A stretch of 64,000 nt of DNA from Anabaena sp. 4-3 (GTDB taxonomy: Bacteria; Cyanobacteriota; Cyanobacteriia; Cyanobacteriales; Nostocaceae). A program made the translations under genes and the position numbers. Positions 47,135-57,705 of this stretch are shown here, one piece after another (the stretch's first letter is position 1; the number at the start of each line of letters is the position of its first letter). Location of the stretch: contig NZ_LUHJ01000023.1 in assembly GCF_001597745.1 (NCBI RefSeq), positions 1-64,000 on the forward strand. Reading direction: 5' to 3'. The notes beneath the pieces are model-generated. The model ran no database searches. It was not told the DNA's origin and saw only the letters and a program-made list of their open reading frames with translations.

Positions 47135-47515
47135 GTGGCACGTATTGCCGGAGTAGACCTGCCACGCGACAAGCGTGTTGAAATTGGTCTGACCTACATT
47201 TACGGGATTGGCTTAACAAAATCCCACCAAATTTTAGCGGCGACAGGAGTAAATCCTGATACCCGTGTTAAAGAACTCAGTGATGCCGATGTGGCAGCCT
47301 TACGCGCAGAAATCGAAAGCAACCATCAAGTTGAAGGTGACTTGCGCCGTTGGGAAGCTATGAACATCAAGCGGTTGGTTGACATCGGTACCTATAGAGG
47401 TCGCCGTCACCGCATGGGCTTACCAGTTAGAGGACAAAGAACTCGTACTAACGCCAGAACCCGCCGAGGGAGAAGGCAGACAGTGGCCGGTAAGAAAAAA
47501 GCTCCCGGTAAATAA
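47135..47515 (+). CDS. rpsM: 30S ribosomal protein S13
   Basis: S13, 126 residues, at the head of the 30S where it contacts the P-site tRNA and the 50[21 protein letters not shown] and [18 protein letters not shown] are intact. GTG start, AGGGAGAG before it. Confidence 0.97.
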   Translation: MARIAGVDLPRDKRVEIGLTYIYGIGLTKSHQILAATGVNPDTRVKELSDADVAALRAEIESNHQVEGDLRRWEAMNIKRLVDIGTYRGRRHRMGLPVRGQRTRTNARTRRGRRQTVAGKKKAPGK

Positions 47516-47569
47516 CATCTCTATGCTTGCTGACTCAAGCAAGTTTTCCTTTAGATTTACTGAACAAAT

Positions 47570-47965
47570 ATGGCGAAACAACCAACTAAAAAATCTGGGA
47601 GTAAGAAGCAGAAGCGTAACGTTCCCAACGGAAAGGCATACATCCAGTCTACTTTCAACAATAGCATTGTCACCATTACCGATCAAAATGGCGATGTTAT
47701 CTCCTGGGCCAGTGCTGGTTCTAGCGGTTTCAAAGGTGCTAAAAAAGGAACTCCTTTCGCAGCCCAAACAGCCGCCGAAAGTGCAGCCCGCCGAGCCATC
47801 GACCAAGGAATGCGCCAAATTGAGGTAATGGTAAGTGGCCCAGGTGCAGGGCGAGAAACTGCAATTCGCGCCCTTCAAGGTGCAGGACTGGAAATTACAC
47901 TGATTCGGGATATCACACCCATTCCTCATAATGGTTGCCGTCCACCCAAACGTCGCCGCGTGTAG
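47570..47965 (+). CDS. rpsK: 30S ribosomal protein S11
   Basis: S11, 131 residues, at the platform. [19 protein letters not shown] and [19 protein letters not shown] are typical. rpsD (S4), which sits here in E. coli, is absent. Confidence 0.97.
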   Translation: MAKQPTKKSGSKKQKRNVPNGKAYIQSTFNNSIVTITDQNGDVISWASAGSSGFKGAKKGTPFAAQTAAESAARRAIDQGMRQIEVMVSGPGAGRETAIRALQGAGLEITLIRDITPIPHNGCRPPKRRRV

Positions 47966-48284
47966 AGCCAAACTTTTGGCCAGTCAGGTCAAGAAGTTTC
48001 AGCAAAAACAATCATCTGCAATTACTGTTGCTAAGTAGGGTGAGCGCAAACTTCCGACGGCTATGGCAACAAGAAGAGTACCAGCTCTTCCATAAGGGAG
48101 GGCTGCTAAACTTCAAATTACCAAAAATATAATCAACGCCGTTAGACTCAATCAGGTCAACAAACATTGTCGGCATCAGCAGTTGGCAGTTTGATCAACC
48201 TAAATTCAGTCTAAGGCAATAAATTAAATTCGATAGGCAAGATTTTTGCCTACTAGCAGCACCTTAAATAAGGGAGGCTACTCC
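47966..48284. other. Spacer between rpsK and rpoA
   Basis: A 319-base spacer with no supported gene. It contains a hairpin (TAGGCAA/TTGCCTA at 48234-48252) just before the rpoA ribosome site AAGGGAGG. Confidence 0.5.
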
Positions 48285-49232
48285 GTGGCGCAGTTTCAAA
48301 TTGAATGTGTAGATTCCAGTACAGAAGAAAGTCGGAGCCATTACAGTAAATTTATCCTAGAACCGCTAGAACGTGGTCAAGGAACCACAGTCGGCAACGC
48401 CCTGCGGCGGGTATTACTGTCCAACTTAGAGGGAACAGCAGTTACAGCCGTGCGAATTGCAGGTGTGACACACGAATTCGCGACAATTCCGGGAGTCCGG
48501 GAAGATGTGCTTGACATTATCATGCGAATGAAGGAAGTCATTCTCAAAAGTTATTCTTCTCAGCCCCAGATTGGTAGATTACTGGTGAACGGCCCAGCAA
48601 CAGTAACTTCCGCCCATTTTGATTTACCAAGTGAAGTAGAAGTCATCGATCCTACCCAGTATATAGCCACCATTGCCGAAGGTGGCAAACTGGAAATGGA
48701 ATTTCGCATTGAGAGAGGTAAAGGCTATCGCACCGTAGAAAGAGGACGGGAAGAAGCTACATCTTTAGACTTTTTGCAAATTGACTCGGTGTTTATGCCG
48801 GTGCGAAAAGTCAACTACAGCGTGGAAGAAGCTCGTGCAGATGGTTCGATTACCAAAGACAGACTATTGATAGAAGTTTGGACAAATGGTAGTCTTTCGC
48901 CTCAAGAAGCACTGTCTTCAGCCGCAGGGATTCTGGTAGATTTATTCAACCCGTTGAAAGATATTTCTCTAGAACCTACAGATACGAGTTCAGAGATTCC
49001 AGACGATCCCACCGCTCAGATTCCTATCGAAGAGTTACAACTGTCTGTGCGGGCTTATAACTGTCTGAAGCGAGCGCAGGTTAATTCTGTGGCTGACTTA
49101 TTGGATTATACCCAAGAAGACTTGTTAGAAATTAAAAACTTCGGTCAGAAGTCGGCAGAAGAGGTAGTAGAAGCTTTACAGCGACGTTTAGGTATTACCT
49201 TGCCCCAAGAAAGAAGCTCTAAACACAGCTAA
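48285..49232 (+). CDS. rpoA: RNA polymerase alpha subunit
   Basis: RpoA, 315 residues. N-terminal domain with GTTVGNALRRVLLSNLEG for dimerisation and core assembly; C-terminal domain with AYNCLKRAQVNSVADLL and KNFGQKSAEEV that contacts UP elements and activators. The GTG at 48285 with AAGGGAGG upstream is preferred to an ATG at 48246 which would add 13 unlike residues. Confidence 0.97.
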   Translation: MAQFQIECVDSSTEESRSHYSKFILEPLERGQGTTVGNALRRVLLSNLEGTAVTAVRIAGVTHEFATIPGVREDVLDIIMRMKEVILKSYSSQPQIGRLLVNGPATVTSAHFDLPSEVEVIDPTQYIATIAEGGKLEMEFRIERGKGYRTVERGREEATSLDFLQIDSVFMPVRKVNYSVEEARADGSITKDRLLIEVWTNGSLSPQEALSSAAGILVDLFNPLKDISLEPTDTSSEIPDDPTAQIPIEELQLSVRAYNCLKRAQVNSVADLLDYTQEDLLEIKNFGQKSAEEVVEALQRRLGITLPQERSSKHS

Positions 49233-49268
49233 ATCAAAACCTTTCATAGTTCACAGTCAACAATTATT

Positions 49269-49619
49269 ATGCGTCACCGTTGTCGAGTTAAAAAACTAGG
49301 TAAACCAGCTGATCAGCGTCGCGCCCTGTTGCGTGCGCTCACCACTGAACTGATTCGTCATGGTCGGATTACCACTACTTTGGTACGTGCTAAAGTGCTA
49401 CGTAGTGAAGTAGAAAAAATGATTACTTTAGCTAAAGATGGTTCATTAGCAGCCCGTCGCCAAGCTTTAGGTTATATCTATGATAAACAGCTAGTTCATG
49501 CGCTGTTTGAGCAAGTCCCTACTCGGTATGGTAATCGTCAAGGTGGTTACACTCGCATCCTGCATACCGTACCTCGCCGGGGAGATAATGCCGAGATGGC
49601 AATCATTGAGTTAGTCTAA
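49269..49619 (+). CDS. rplQ: 50S ribosomal protein L17
   Basis: L17, 116 residues, at the exit side of the 50[21 protein letters not shown] and [21 protein letters not shown] are typical. Confidence 0.97.
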   Translation: MRHRCRVKKLGKPADQRRALLRALTTELIRHGRITTTLVRAKVLRSEVEKMITLAKDGSLAARRQALGYIYDKQLVHALFEQVPTRYGNRQGGYTRILHTVPRRGDNAEMAIIELV

Positions 49620-49734
49620 ACAGCAGGCAGAAGGCAGAAGGCATAAAGAAGGGTAAATATGGCTGAATTGCTTCACGTTTCATATTTCAAATTTCATACT
49701 TGACGCTTTATACTTCAGCCTCTATTTAGATTTT

Positions 49735-50559
49735 ATGATACTCAGCCACCAGCCTATCCCAAAAGAGCGAGTCGCCTTGGTTATCCAATACCTTGGCACT
49801 CATTTTCATGGCTGGCAACGGCAAAAAAATCACAGATCAGTTCAAGAAGAAATCGAAACAGCGATCGCCCAAATTGTCGGGCATCATGTTACACTCCACG
49901 GTGCTGGTCGCACTGATAGCGGTGTCCATGCTGCTGCTCAAGTCGCCCATTTTGATGCTCCTGGTTTAATCCCGCCGCACAAGTGGGCAACAATCCTCAA
50001 TAGTTATCTGCCTGAAGATATATTGATCAGAGCTTCAGCAGGTGTAAATCACAATTGGCACGCTCGCTTTAGTGCAGCATATCGACGGTATCGCTACACA
50101 ATATATACTGAAGGTCGTCCGAACTTGTTCGTGAAACCCTTCAGTTGGCATTATTATCAGGCACCCCTGGATGAATCTCTCATCCTAGCTGCTTTGCAAC
50201 CACTGGTAGGTAAGCATGATTTAGAGGCATTTCATCGTGCCGGTTCTAAGCGATCGCATTCCTGGGTGGAAGTGCAAGCAGTCGAGTGTTATCGCCAAGA
50301 CCCGTTTATCCATATTGAAATTCAAGCAGATGGATTTTTATATGGCATGGTGCGGCTATTGGTAGGGATGCTAGTACAAGTAGGTTCTGGGCAAAGAACC
50401 CTTGCCAGTTTCACCGACATCTGGAAAGAACAACGGCGGGAAGAAGTAAAACACGCCGCACCCCCCCAAGGCTTATGCTTGTTGCGAGTCGGCTATCCAG
50501 ATTTTCCCTTTTCCCCCGATGTTTGGTATGACACCATGCCAAAGTTAGTTATTAGTTAA
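49735..50559 (+). CDS. truA: tRNA pseudouridine synthase A
   Basis: TruA, 274 residues, makes pseudouridine at positions 38-40 of tRNA anticodon stems. The catalytic aspartate is in HGAGRTDSGVHA, and FLYGMVRLLVGMLVQVG is typical. It is the usual neighbour of rplQ and rplM in cyanobacteria. Confidence 0.95.
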   Translation: MILSHQPIPKERVALVIQYLGTHFHGWQRQKNHRSVQEEIETAIAQIVGHHVTLHGAGRTDSGVHAAAQVAHFDAPGLIPPHKWATILNSYLPEDILIRASAGVNHNWHARFSAAYRRYRYTIYTEGRPNLFVKPFSWHYYQAPLDESLILAALQPLVGKHDLEAFHRAGSKRSHSWVEVQAVECYRQDPFIHIEIQADGFLYGMVRLLVGMLVQVGSGQRTLASFTDIWKEQRREEVKHAAPPQGLCLLRVGYPDFPFSPDVWYDTMPKLVIS

Positions 50560-50618
50560 GAGTTAAGAGTCAATATTGACTAAGAACTCCCAAATAAAAT
50601 GACAAAGGAACAACCAAC

Positions 50619-51074
50619 ATGACTAAAACCTACCTTCCTCCTCAAGATACTCTTGAGCGTGATTGGTACGTAGTAGACGCTACCGATAAACGCCTCGGTC
50701 GCTTGGCTAGCGAGATTGCCATGATTTTAAGAGGCAAAAATAAACCTCACTATACCCCCCACCTGGACACAGGCGACTTTGTGATTGTTGTCAATGCAGA
50801 AAAAGTAGCAGTCACAGGTAAAAAACGGACTCAAAAAGTTTACCGTCGCCACTCCGGCCGTCCTGGTGGAATGAAGACCGAAACTTTTACCAAGTTGCAA
50901 CAGCGTTTACCAGAAAGAATTGTGGAACACGCTGTTAAAGGGATGCTACCTAAAAATAGCTTGGGTAAGCAATTGTTCACTAAACTAAAAGTTTATGCTG
51001 GGCCTACTCATCCCCACGCAGCCCAAAAACCCAAAGAACTGAACGTTAATACAATTCCTGGAGCAGAAGGTTAA
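50619..51074 (+). CDS. rplM: 50S ribosomal protein L13
   Basis: L13, 151 residues, an early assembly protein. [19 protein letters not shown] and [20 protein letters not shown] are typical. Its stop overlaps the rpsI ATG. Confidence 0.97.
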   Translation: MTKTYLPPQDTLERDWYVVDATDKRLGRLASEIAMILRGKNKPHYTPHLDTGDFVIVVNAEKVAVTGKKRTQKVYRRHSGRPGGMKTETFTKLQQRLPERIVEHAVKGMLPKNSLGKQLFTKLKVYAGPTHPHAAQKPKELNVNTIPGAEG

Positions 51075-51490
51075 TGGTAGTAGCAGAAGCAAATAGCGGC
51101 CGTGCCGTGTACTGGGGTACTGGTCGCCGTAAGTCCGCGATCGCACGTGTACGTTTAGTTCCTGGTAGCGGTCAAATAATTGTCAATGGCAAACCTGGAG
51201 ATTTGTACTTCCAATTCAATGCCAACTACTTGGGACTGATCAAAGCACCCTTGGAAACCTTGGGTTTAGAAACCGAATACGACATTGTAGTTAAAGCAGA
51301 AGGCGGCGGCTTAACCGGACAAGCTGATTCTGTCCGCTTAGGCGTAGCTCGTGCTTTATGCCAACTAGACCCCGATAACCGCCCACCTCTGAAAACCGAA
51401 GGTTACTTAACTCGTGATCCCAGGTCAAAAGAGCGGAAAAAGTATGGTTTGCACAAAGCCCGCAAAGCTCCTCAATACTCCAAGCGATAA
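51074..51490 (+). CDS. rpsI: 30S ribosomal protein S9
   Basis: S9, 138 residues; its C-terminal tail ([13 protein letters not shown]) reaches the P-site t[22 protein letters not shown] is typical. It overlaps rplM by one base. Confidence 0.97.
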   Translation: MVVAEANSGRAVYWGTGRRKSAIARVRLVPGSGQIIVNGKPGDLYFQFNANYLGLIKAPLETLGLETEYDIVVKAEGGGLTGQADSVRLGVARALCQLDPDNRPPLKTEGYLTRDPRSKERKKYGLHKARKAPQYSKR

Positions 51491-51494
51491 AATT

Positions 51495-51600
51495 TTGGGG
51501 ACTGGGTATTGGGTATTGGGTATTGGGAAACGCTTTTTAATTGAGCAAAGTTTAAAGTTCCTAGTCCCCAGTCCCCAGTCCCTAATACCTAGTCCCGAAT
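51495..51600. repeat. Heptad repeats between rpsI and rpmE
   Basis: GGGTATT/GGGACTG units at the left and their inverse CCCCAGT at the right, able to form a hairpin. Confidence 0.8.
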
Positions 51601-51647
51601 CAAGCGCAAAAAGTTATAATTCTTTTAGATTCACCACAAAAGGAAAA

Positions 51648-51887
51648 ATGGCTAAATCTGAAATTCATCCCCAGTGGTATCCAGACGCAAAAGTTTACTG
51701 CAACGGTCAAGTTGTAATGACTGTTGGTTCTACCAAACCAGAATTACACGTAGATGTTTGGTCTGGAAACCACCCATTTTATACCGGAACTCAGAAGATT
51801 ATTGATACTGAGGGTCGTGTAGAAAGATTCCTCCGCAAGTACGGTATGAGCGGCTCTCAAGCTGCTGGCGACCAAAACAAAAAGTAG
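51648..51887 (+). CDS. rpmE: 50S ribosomal protein L31
   Basis: L31, 79 residues, in the 50S central protuberance. KSEIHPQWYPDAKVYCNG and GNHPFYTGTQKIIDTEGRVERF match. Only one cysteine is present, so this is the C- or zinc-free type. The ATG at 51648 has AGGA upstream. Confidence 0.95.
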   Translation: MAKSEIHPQWYPDAKVYCNGQVVMTVGSTKPELHVDVWSGNHPFYTGTQKIIDTEGRVERFLRKYGMSGSQAAGDQNKK

Positions 51888-51890
51888 CGG

Positions 51891-51969
51891 GTTGGCTCTG
51901 CTGTTAACGACGACCCTGCGTCTGCTGGGTCGATTGTCATTTTTTGCCGAGCCAACTTGTTATTTTTTT
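51891..51969 (+). terminator. Rho-independent terminator after rpmE
   Basis: An outer GTTGGCTC/GAGCCAAC stem encloses an inner CGACCC/GGGTCG stem and is followed by TTGTTATTTTTTT. It is the clearest candidate for the end of the ribosomal transcript. Confidence 0.8.
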
Positions 51970-51989
51970 AAGGAGCGATCGCACTCGTT

Positions 51990-53090
51990 ATGGCTGAATC
52001 ATACCTGCTGGACAAACTCAAATCCGTTGAACAAACATTCAATGAATTAACTCGTCGTCTAGCCGACCCAGATACCGCTAAAAACCCCGATGAGTATCAA
52101 CAAATTGCTAAGTCTCGGTCTTCTTTAGAAGAGGTAGTCAATACCTACGAAACTTGGAAAACCGCCCAAGAAGAATTGGTAGGGGCGCGTCAGGTACTCA
52201 AAGAGGCAAACGGTGATCCAGAGTTACAAGAAATTGCAGCCCTGGAAGTAGATGAACTAGAACAAAAAATTGAATATTTAGAGCATCGCTTGAAGGTGTT
52301 GCTGCTACCCCGCGACCCCAATGATGATAAAAACATCATGTTAGAAATTCGCGCCGGGACTGGTGGCGATGAAGCGAGTATTTGGGCTGGGGATTTACTG
52401 CGGATGTATTCCCGCTATGCTGATACTCAGGGTTGGCGAGTCAAGCTAGTCAGTGAGTCCCTGGGTGAAATGGGCGGCTTCAAAGAAGTAATTCTAGAAA
52501 TTCAGGGCGATAGCGTTTACAGTAAGCTAAAATTTGAAGCTGGCGTTCATCGTGTGCAGCGTGTACCAGCAACTGAAGCTGGGGGAAGAGTTCATACTTC
52601 TACAGCGACAGTGGCAATTATGCCAGAAGTGGATGATGTAGAAATCCACATTGACCCGAAAGATATTGAAATGACTACAGCGCGTTCCGGTGGTGCTGGT
52701 GGACAAAACGTCAACAAGGTAGAAACTGCCGTTGACTTAATGCACAAACCAACAGGAATACGGATTTTCTGTACAGAAGAACGCAGCCAGTTACAAAACA
52801 AAGAACGGGCAATGCAAATTCTGCGGGCGAAACTGTATGAAATGAAGTTGCGGGAACAACAAGAAGAAGTAACTTCCATGCGGCGATCGCAAGTTGGTAC
52901 AGGATCGCGTTCAGAAAAAATTCGTACCTATAATTATAAAGATAACCGCGTCACAGACCACCGTCTAGGTCAAAACTTTTCTCTTAACCCAGTTTTGGAA
53001 GGCGATATAGAATCACTCATCCAATCTTGTATTTCTCAAGATCAACAGGAACGACTAGCAGAATTAGCCGCATCCGGCACTGCTGCCTAG
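51990..53090 (+). CDS. prfA: Peptide chain release factor 1
   Basis: RF1, 366 residues, reads UAA and UAG and triggers peptide release. The GGQ motif ([13 protein letters not shown]) and the codon-reading PAT motif ([10 protein letters not shown]) are present. AAGGAGCG precedes the ATG. It lies just after the ribosomal cluster terminator. Confidence 0.96.
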   Translation: MAESYLLDKLKSVEQTFNELTRRLADPDTAKNPDEYQQIAKSRSSLEEVVNTYETWKTAQEELVGARQVLKEANGDPELQEIAALEVDELEQKIEYLEHRLKVLLLPRDPNDDKNIMLEIRAGTGGDEASIWAGDLLRMYSRYADTQGWRVKLVSESLGEMGGFKEVILEIQGDSVYSKLKFEAGVHRVQRVPATEAGGRVHTSTATVAIMPEVDDVEIHIDPKDIEMTTARSGGAGGQNVNKVETAVDLMHKPTGIRIFCTEERSQLQNKERAMQILRAKLYEMKLREQQEEVTSMRRSQVGTGSRSEKIRTYNYKDNRVTDHRLGQNFSLNPVLEGDIESLIQSCISQDQQERLAELAASGTAA

Positions 53091-53568
53091 TTATTCGGGG
53101 TTTGACACTCTCCGCCCTAAAAGTGCGGAGATTCTTGGGCTGAATCCTGCCTCCACCAACGATGTTGATTTTGGTCTTACAGTTTCATGTCTAGTCCGAA
53201 ACATATCTCTCGATATACCCCACTTAAGGACTACTCCCCAAGCGTAAATTTGGGTATGCCCTACCCTATTTAATTGCTTTTCGACCTTACAGTTTGGACT
53301 TATTTTTACACCATTGACTGTTAGGCATTTTGAGATCACGGAGTAGGACGTTTTACCTGTTTCCTCATCGTTCTCACGGTCTACAACCTACTGCTAGTAT
53401 ACCAGAAAGCCGTCGTAGAACGACGGGGTTTTCAACCCAAATTTTCGATAAGTGTATAGGGGTGTAGGGGTGTAAGTATTCAAACCCTTACACCCTTAAA
53501 CTTTTATTAAAATCAAAGTCACTCAAACCTAACCCCTTTAACCCCCGTCCCTACAAGGGAAGGGGGGT
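53091..53568. other. 478-bp spacer after prfA
   Basis: It holds the IS605 relic described separately, then GGGGTGTAGGGGTGTAAG repeats near 53459 and the imperfect hairpin CCCCCGTCCCTACAAGGGA near 53540. No intact gene is supported. Confidence 0.5.
53103..53436 (-). mobile_element. IS200/IS605-type relic
   Basis: A ~334-bp sequence with hairpins at both ends: CTCCGC/GCGGAG at 53110-53130 and CCGTCG/CGACGG at 53410-53426, followed by GGGGTTTTCAACCC. The minus-strand frame inside (82 residues, with STSLVEAGFSPRISAL at its end) resembles the 3' end of a tnpB gene run into the right end of the element. The rest of tnpB is missing, so it is a deletion derivative. The 3' part may still carry a guide-RNA (omega RNA) region. 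Confidence 0.55.
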
Positions 53569-54072
53569 CTAATGTAGAGACGTTGCATGCAACGTCTCTA
53601 CAGTTTTAGGGGAGAGATTTTGAGAGGGGTTTTCAGTAATTTTCATGACTTGCCCAACATCCTCTAACAAACTCAGACGATTTTCTAATGCCGCTTGCAG
53701 TCTATAAGCCATCTCACTAGGATAGTGATAATAGGCAAATTCGTACTTCAGGAGATAATTTAACTTCTGCCATTCCTTGAGGGTTTGACATTCCGCAATC
53801 AAAGTTTCTACTTCCTGTTGCCAACGGCTAAAAATTCGATAGCTAAAAAAGCTGCTACATATATTACCTTTGATATCCCAGTAGGAGATACTAACTTGAT
53901 GCTTGAGGCAATGAACTTTTTTGATTTCTTTAACATTACAACCTTGAGCGTTTAAAGCTGCTTGTGCCTCAGACTTAGATATGCACCATTTTTCTGGTTG
54001 AATTTTCTTAGCAGCTATTAAGTTTTTATTTTTACGGCGATATTGATTAATTTTACGTAGTTTACGAGACAC
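53569..54072 (-). CDS. Hypothetical protein
   Basis: A basic protein of 167 residues, not recognised. The N-terminus is very Lys/Arg/Asn-rich (KLRKINQYRRKNKNLIAAKK), followed by a more mixed helical part. It reads into a 30-bp palindrome at its end, so its last ten residues come from a repeat. A DNA-binding role is possible but not shown. Confidence 0.5.
   Translation of the reverse strand: MSRKLRKINQYRRKNKNLIAAKKIQPEKWCISKSEAQAALNAQGCNVKEIKKVHCLKHQVSISYWDIKGNICSSFFSYRIFSRWQQEVETLIAECQTLKEWQKLNYLLKYEFAYYHYPSEMAYRLQAALENRLSLLEDVGQVMKITENPSQNLSPKTVETLHATSLH
53573..53602. repeat. Perfect 30-bp palindrome
   Basis: TGTAGAGACGTTGCA joined to its own reverse complement. It overlaps the end of the hypothetical gene. 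Such palindromes recur in Nostoc genomes. Confidence 0.85.
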
Positions 54073-54291
54073 GATGCACCTTTTCTAATGACACACACTG
54101 GTATTGCAGCCTTGGCTAATAAATTTATGCTCAAGACTAGCTAGTTAAGAGCAATTTTTACTATTACTTTAGTTATAATATTGAAACTCAGGATTTATAG
54201 TTTACTGCTAAAAAACAAATTTGTCAATCAAAAAGTAAACTGGTAGTGTTAGAACTAAATTTGTAAATAAAACTAACGAATTATCAAAACT

Positions 54292-54654
54292 GTGAACATT
54301 GAAAGCAGACAAAAACTGGTTGAAATCATTAAATTAGCTCGTGGTTCGTTGAGTCAGCGAGCTTTTGGCAAAATGTTAGGAGTTTCTGCCACTGCGGTTC
54401 AGATGTGGGAGAAAGGCGTAAAAGTCCCAGATACGGAAAATTTGGCGCAAATTGCCGCGAAAGCCGGCTACACAATGGAAGAATTACTCTGTTGCTTAGA
54501 GGGTAAACCAGTAGCAGAAAAGTCTGACTTGAATTTTATCTTACGACAAATCAAGTATATGCCAGAGAGTCAACTTGCTCTGGTTGTTCATGCGGTAGCT
54601 GATAGACTAGCTACTCTCACAGACGCATCAGATGATCAAGCAAAAGCCAGTTAA
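54292..54654 (+). CDS. XRE-family regulator (controller-like)
   Basis: A 120-residue protein with an N-terminal XRE helix-turn-helix (SLSQRAFGKMLGVSATAVQM, KVPDTENLAQIA). GTG start. It lies about 95 bp before a restriction-modification gene on the same strand, the place of C (controller) proteins that time the onset of restriction. That role is inferred from position. Confidence 0.75.
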   Translation: MNIESRQKLVEIIKLARGSLSQRAFGKMLGVSATAVQMWEKGVKVPDTENLAQIAAKAGYTMEELLCCLEGKPVAEKSDLNFILRQIKYMPESQLALVVHAVADRLATLTDASDDQAKAS

Positions 54655-54747
54655 ATAACAAAATCCTTGAGATTTTTATCACCAATTGTATTGATTAATT
54701 TATAACATGGGAATAGTTAAGATTACTGAAACTAATCTCCCAATCAA

Positions 54748-57435
54748 ATGGTAAGAGCAACACCCGAAAGCCTGAATAAATTTGTTAGTTTTTGTCAGCA
54801 GCATATTACAGGACAAGAAAAGAAAGAAGCACAAACTTTTTTAGACCGCTTTTTTCGGGCTTTTGGACATGAGGGCGCATTATAAGCAGGAGCTAGTTAC
54901 GAGGAGGCAATTAAAAAAGGTAGCAAGAAGGGTAAAACAGGTTTTGCTGATTTGGTATGGAAACCCCGCGTTTTAATTGAAATGAAAAAACGCGGGGAAG
55001 ATTTAAGCAAGCATTACTCGCAAGCCTTTGATTATTGGACGCGCTTAGTTCCCCAACGTCCTAAATATGTCATTCTGTGCAATTTTGATGAGTTTTGGAT
55101 TTTTGATTTTGATATCCAATTAGATACACCCGTTGATGTAATTCCTCTGGAGCAGCTACCAGAAAGGGATGGAGCCTTTGGATTTATGGAATTAGGGGAA
55201 AAAACTCCTATTTTCCGTAACAATCAGGTAGAGGTGACAGAAAGGGCGGCTCGTCGCATGGGTGAGCTACTGCTAGAACTGGAAAAACGCAAGATTGAAA
55301 AGTTAACAGCACAGCGATTTATCCTGCAATGTGTGTTAGCTATGTTTGCAGAAGATAGACAACTTTTACCCCGTGATATGTTTATCTCTTGCATTGAAGA
55401 TTGTATCAATGGGGTTAGTTCTTATGATGTTTTAGGTGGTTTATTTCGGGAAATGAATCAGCCAGGAATTATACCGGCTGGACGTTATCAAGGCGTAGAT
55501 TATTTTAATGGTGGTTTGTTTACGGTAATTCATCCGATTGAATTAACTAAGGAGGAATTGCAGTTTTTAGAGTTGTCAGCTAAGGAAAATTGGAGTCAAG
55601 TTAGACCTGCTATTTTTGGTAATTTATTTGAAAGTACAGTAGATAGTATAGAGCGTCATGCTAGAGGTATTCACTATACCTCTGAGGCGGATATTATGAA
55701 AATTGTCCGTCCGACAATTAGCCGTTATTGGGAAGAAAGAATCGAAGCAGCTAATACAATTAATCAATTATCTAAACTGCATTTAGAATTACAAAGTTAT
55801 CGCGTACTTGATCCGGCTTGTGGTTCAGGAAATTTTCTCTACATTGCATATCAAGAACTGAAGCGGATTGAAATGTTGTTGTTAGATAAAATGCAGCAAC
55901 GTCGTAAGTCAGAAGATAAACAAATGCAAATGGGTTTTGTAACACCATTAAATTTTTTTGGTATGGATACAAATCCTTTTGCTGTGGAATTGGCAAGAGT
56001 AACTTTGATGATTGCGCGGAAGATTGCTATTGATAATTTAAAATTAACTGAGGCTGCTTTACCTCTGGATAGTTTGGATAATAATATTGTTTGTCAAGAT
56101 GCGTTATTTAGTAAATGGCCAAAGGCTGATGCAATTATCGGAAATCCACCGTTTTTAGATGGTAAGCATCTCAGAATATCTTTAGGTGATGAATATATCG
56201 ACAGAGTTTTTCAAAGGTTTACTGATGTTAAAGATTCTGTAGATTTTTGTGCTTATTGGTTTCGGTTAGCGCACCAACATATTGACGACAAAGGTAGAGC
56301 CGGGTTAGTTGCTACTAACTCTATTAGTCAAGGTAAAAGTAGAGTTGCAGCATTAGATTACATTACGCAAAATGGCGGATATATTCATGAGGCTGTTTCT
56401 ACTCAACCTTGGTCTGGTGAGGCTAATGTTCATGTTAGTATTGTTAATTGGAGTAAGGTTAAATCGGATAAGCTTTATTTAGATGATCAGATAGTTTCAC
56501 AAATTAATTCTTCACTCAAATCTACAATTGATGTTTCTCAAGCTGTCAGATTAAAAGCAAATTTAAATAAATGCTTTCAGGGTGTAATTCCAGTTGGTGA
56601 GGGATTTATAGTTACTGAACAGCAAGTAAAAGATTGGATTCAAGCTGATGCAAAAAATCAAGAGGTATTAAAGTTATTTTCAATGGGTGCGAATTTGGCG
56701 AAAAATCCTCATGGTAAGCCTGAGCGTTGGATTATTGATTTTAATGATATGATTATTGAGGAGGCGAGTGATTATCGATTACCTTTTGAATATATTAAAA
56801 CTAATGTTAAACCAAAACGTGATAATAATCGCCGGGAAGTTACTAGAATTAATTGGTGGAAATATGGGGAAAAAAGACCAGCTATGAGGAAGGCATTAGT
56901 ACCTCTCTCGTGCTATTTTATAGTTCCCAGAGTTTCAAAATGGGCTGTATTTATTCCTGCTCCTTTACACTGGCTACCAGGTGACTTAAATATTGTTCTC
57001 GCATCAGATGATTCCTATGTTCTTGGTATTTTAACATCTAAAATTCATCGCCTCTGGGTTAAAGCTCAAAGCTCTACGTTAAAGGGAGACACTCGCTATA
57101 CTCATAATACCTGTTTTGAAACATTTCCCTTTCCGCAAAACCCAGAGGCTAAATTAGTTGAAAAAATTCGCGCTAAGGCTGAAGAACTCCACGAATACCG
57201 CACACAACAAATGGAGTCAAAACAGTGGGGAATAACTACACTTTACAATAAGTTTTTTGATGAACCCACAAGCCAGCTTTATAAACTGCATCAACAGTTA
57301 GATAAATTAGTGATGCAAGCTTACGGTTTTAATTCTGATGATGATATTTTAGAAAAACTGCTGACGTTAAATTTAGATTTAGCTGAGAAAGAAAAACAGG
57401 GAATTAATATTATAGGCCCTTGGTGTCCGGTTTAA
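54748..57435 (+). pseudogene. Type IIG (MmeI-like) restriction-modification gene with an in-frame stop
   Basis: A gene of 896 codons for a fused nuclease-methyltransferase. The N-terminal nuclease has GFADLVWKPRVLIEMKK (the D and ExK of a PD-ExK site). The methyltransferase has DPACGSGNFLYIAY (SAM binding) and IIGNPPFLDG (NPPF catalytic). A TAA stop at 54883-54885 follows codon 45 in an otherwise open frame, so the first 45 residues are cut off. The next possible start, TTG at 54952, would begin after the catalytic Asp, so the nuclease would probably be lost while the methyltransferase could still be made. It may be inactivated restriction with live methylation, a sequencing error, or rescued by readthrough. 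Confidence 0.8.
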
Positions 57436-57483
57436 TCATTTATATAATAATGCTGCTTAATCAAGTTGCATTGTATTCTGCAC

Positions 57484-57523
57484 TGTAGAGACTAACCATG
57501 CTTAGTCTCTACATTATTTATTT
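57484..57523 (+). terminator. Terminator after the restriction-modification gene
   Basis: A 10-bp stem (GTAGAGACTA/TAGTCTCTAC) followed by ATTATTTATTT. Confidence 0.6.
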
Positions 57524-57578
57524 GGTGCGACTTTATAGAGAATTGGTATATTCACCTTTGTCAATTCGTCAAAACCAG

Positions 57579-57607
57579 ATCCCCGACTTCTTGAAGAAGT
57601 TGGGGAT
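57579..57607. repeat. 29-bp hairpin repeat
   Basis: ATCCCCGACTTCTT and AAGAAGTTGGGGAT, one mismatch over 14 pairs. A typical Nostoc spacer hairpin. Confidence 0.65.
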
Positions 57608-57705
57608 TTAAGCTATGTATGAGCCATTTTTCCCAAATTTTACCAATTGCGCGTGGGTATAAACAGTTTTAAAATGGTGAGACTCAAATTTATACAGGTG
57701 CAGCT

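Noticed and set aside
47420-47971. 183-residue minus-strand frame opposite rpsM and rpsK
   Set aside because: Antisense shadow of conserved genes; biased composition from the opposite strand's codons.
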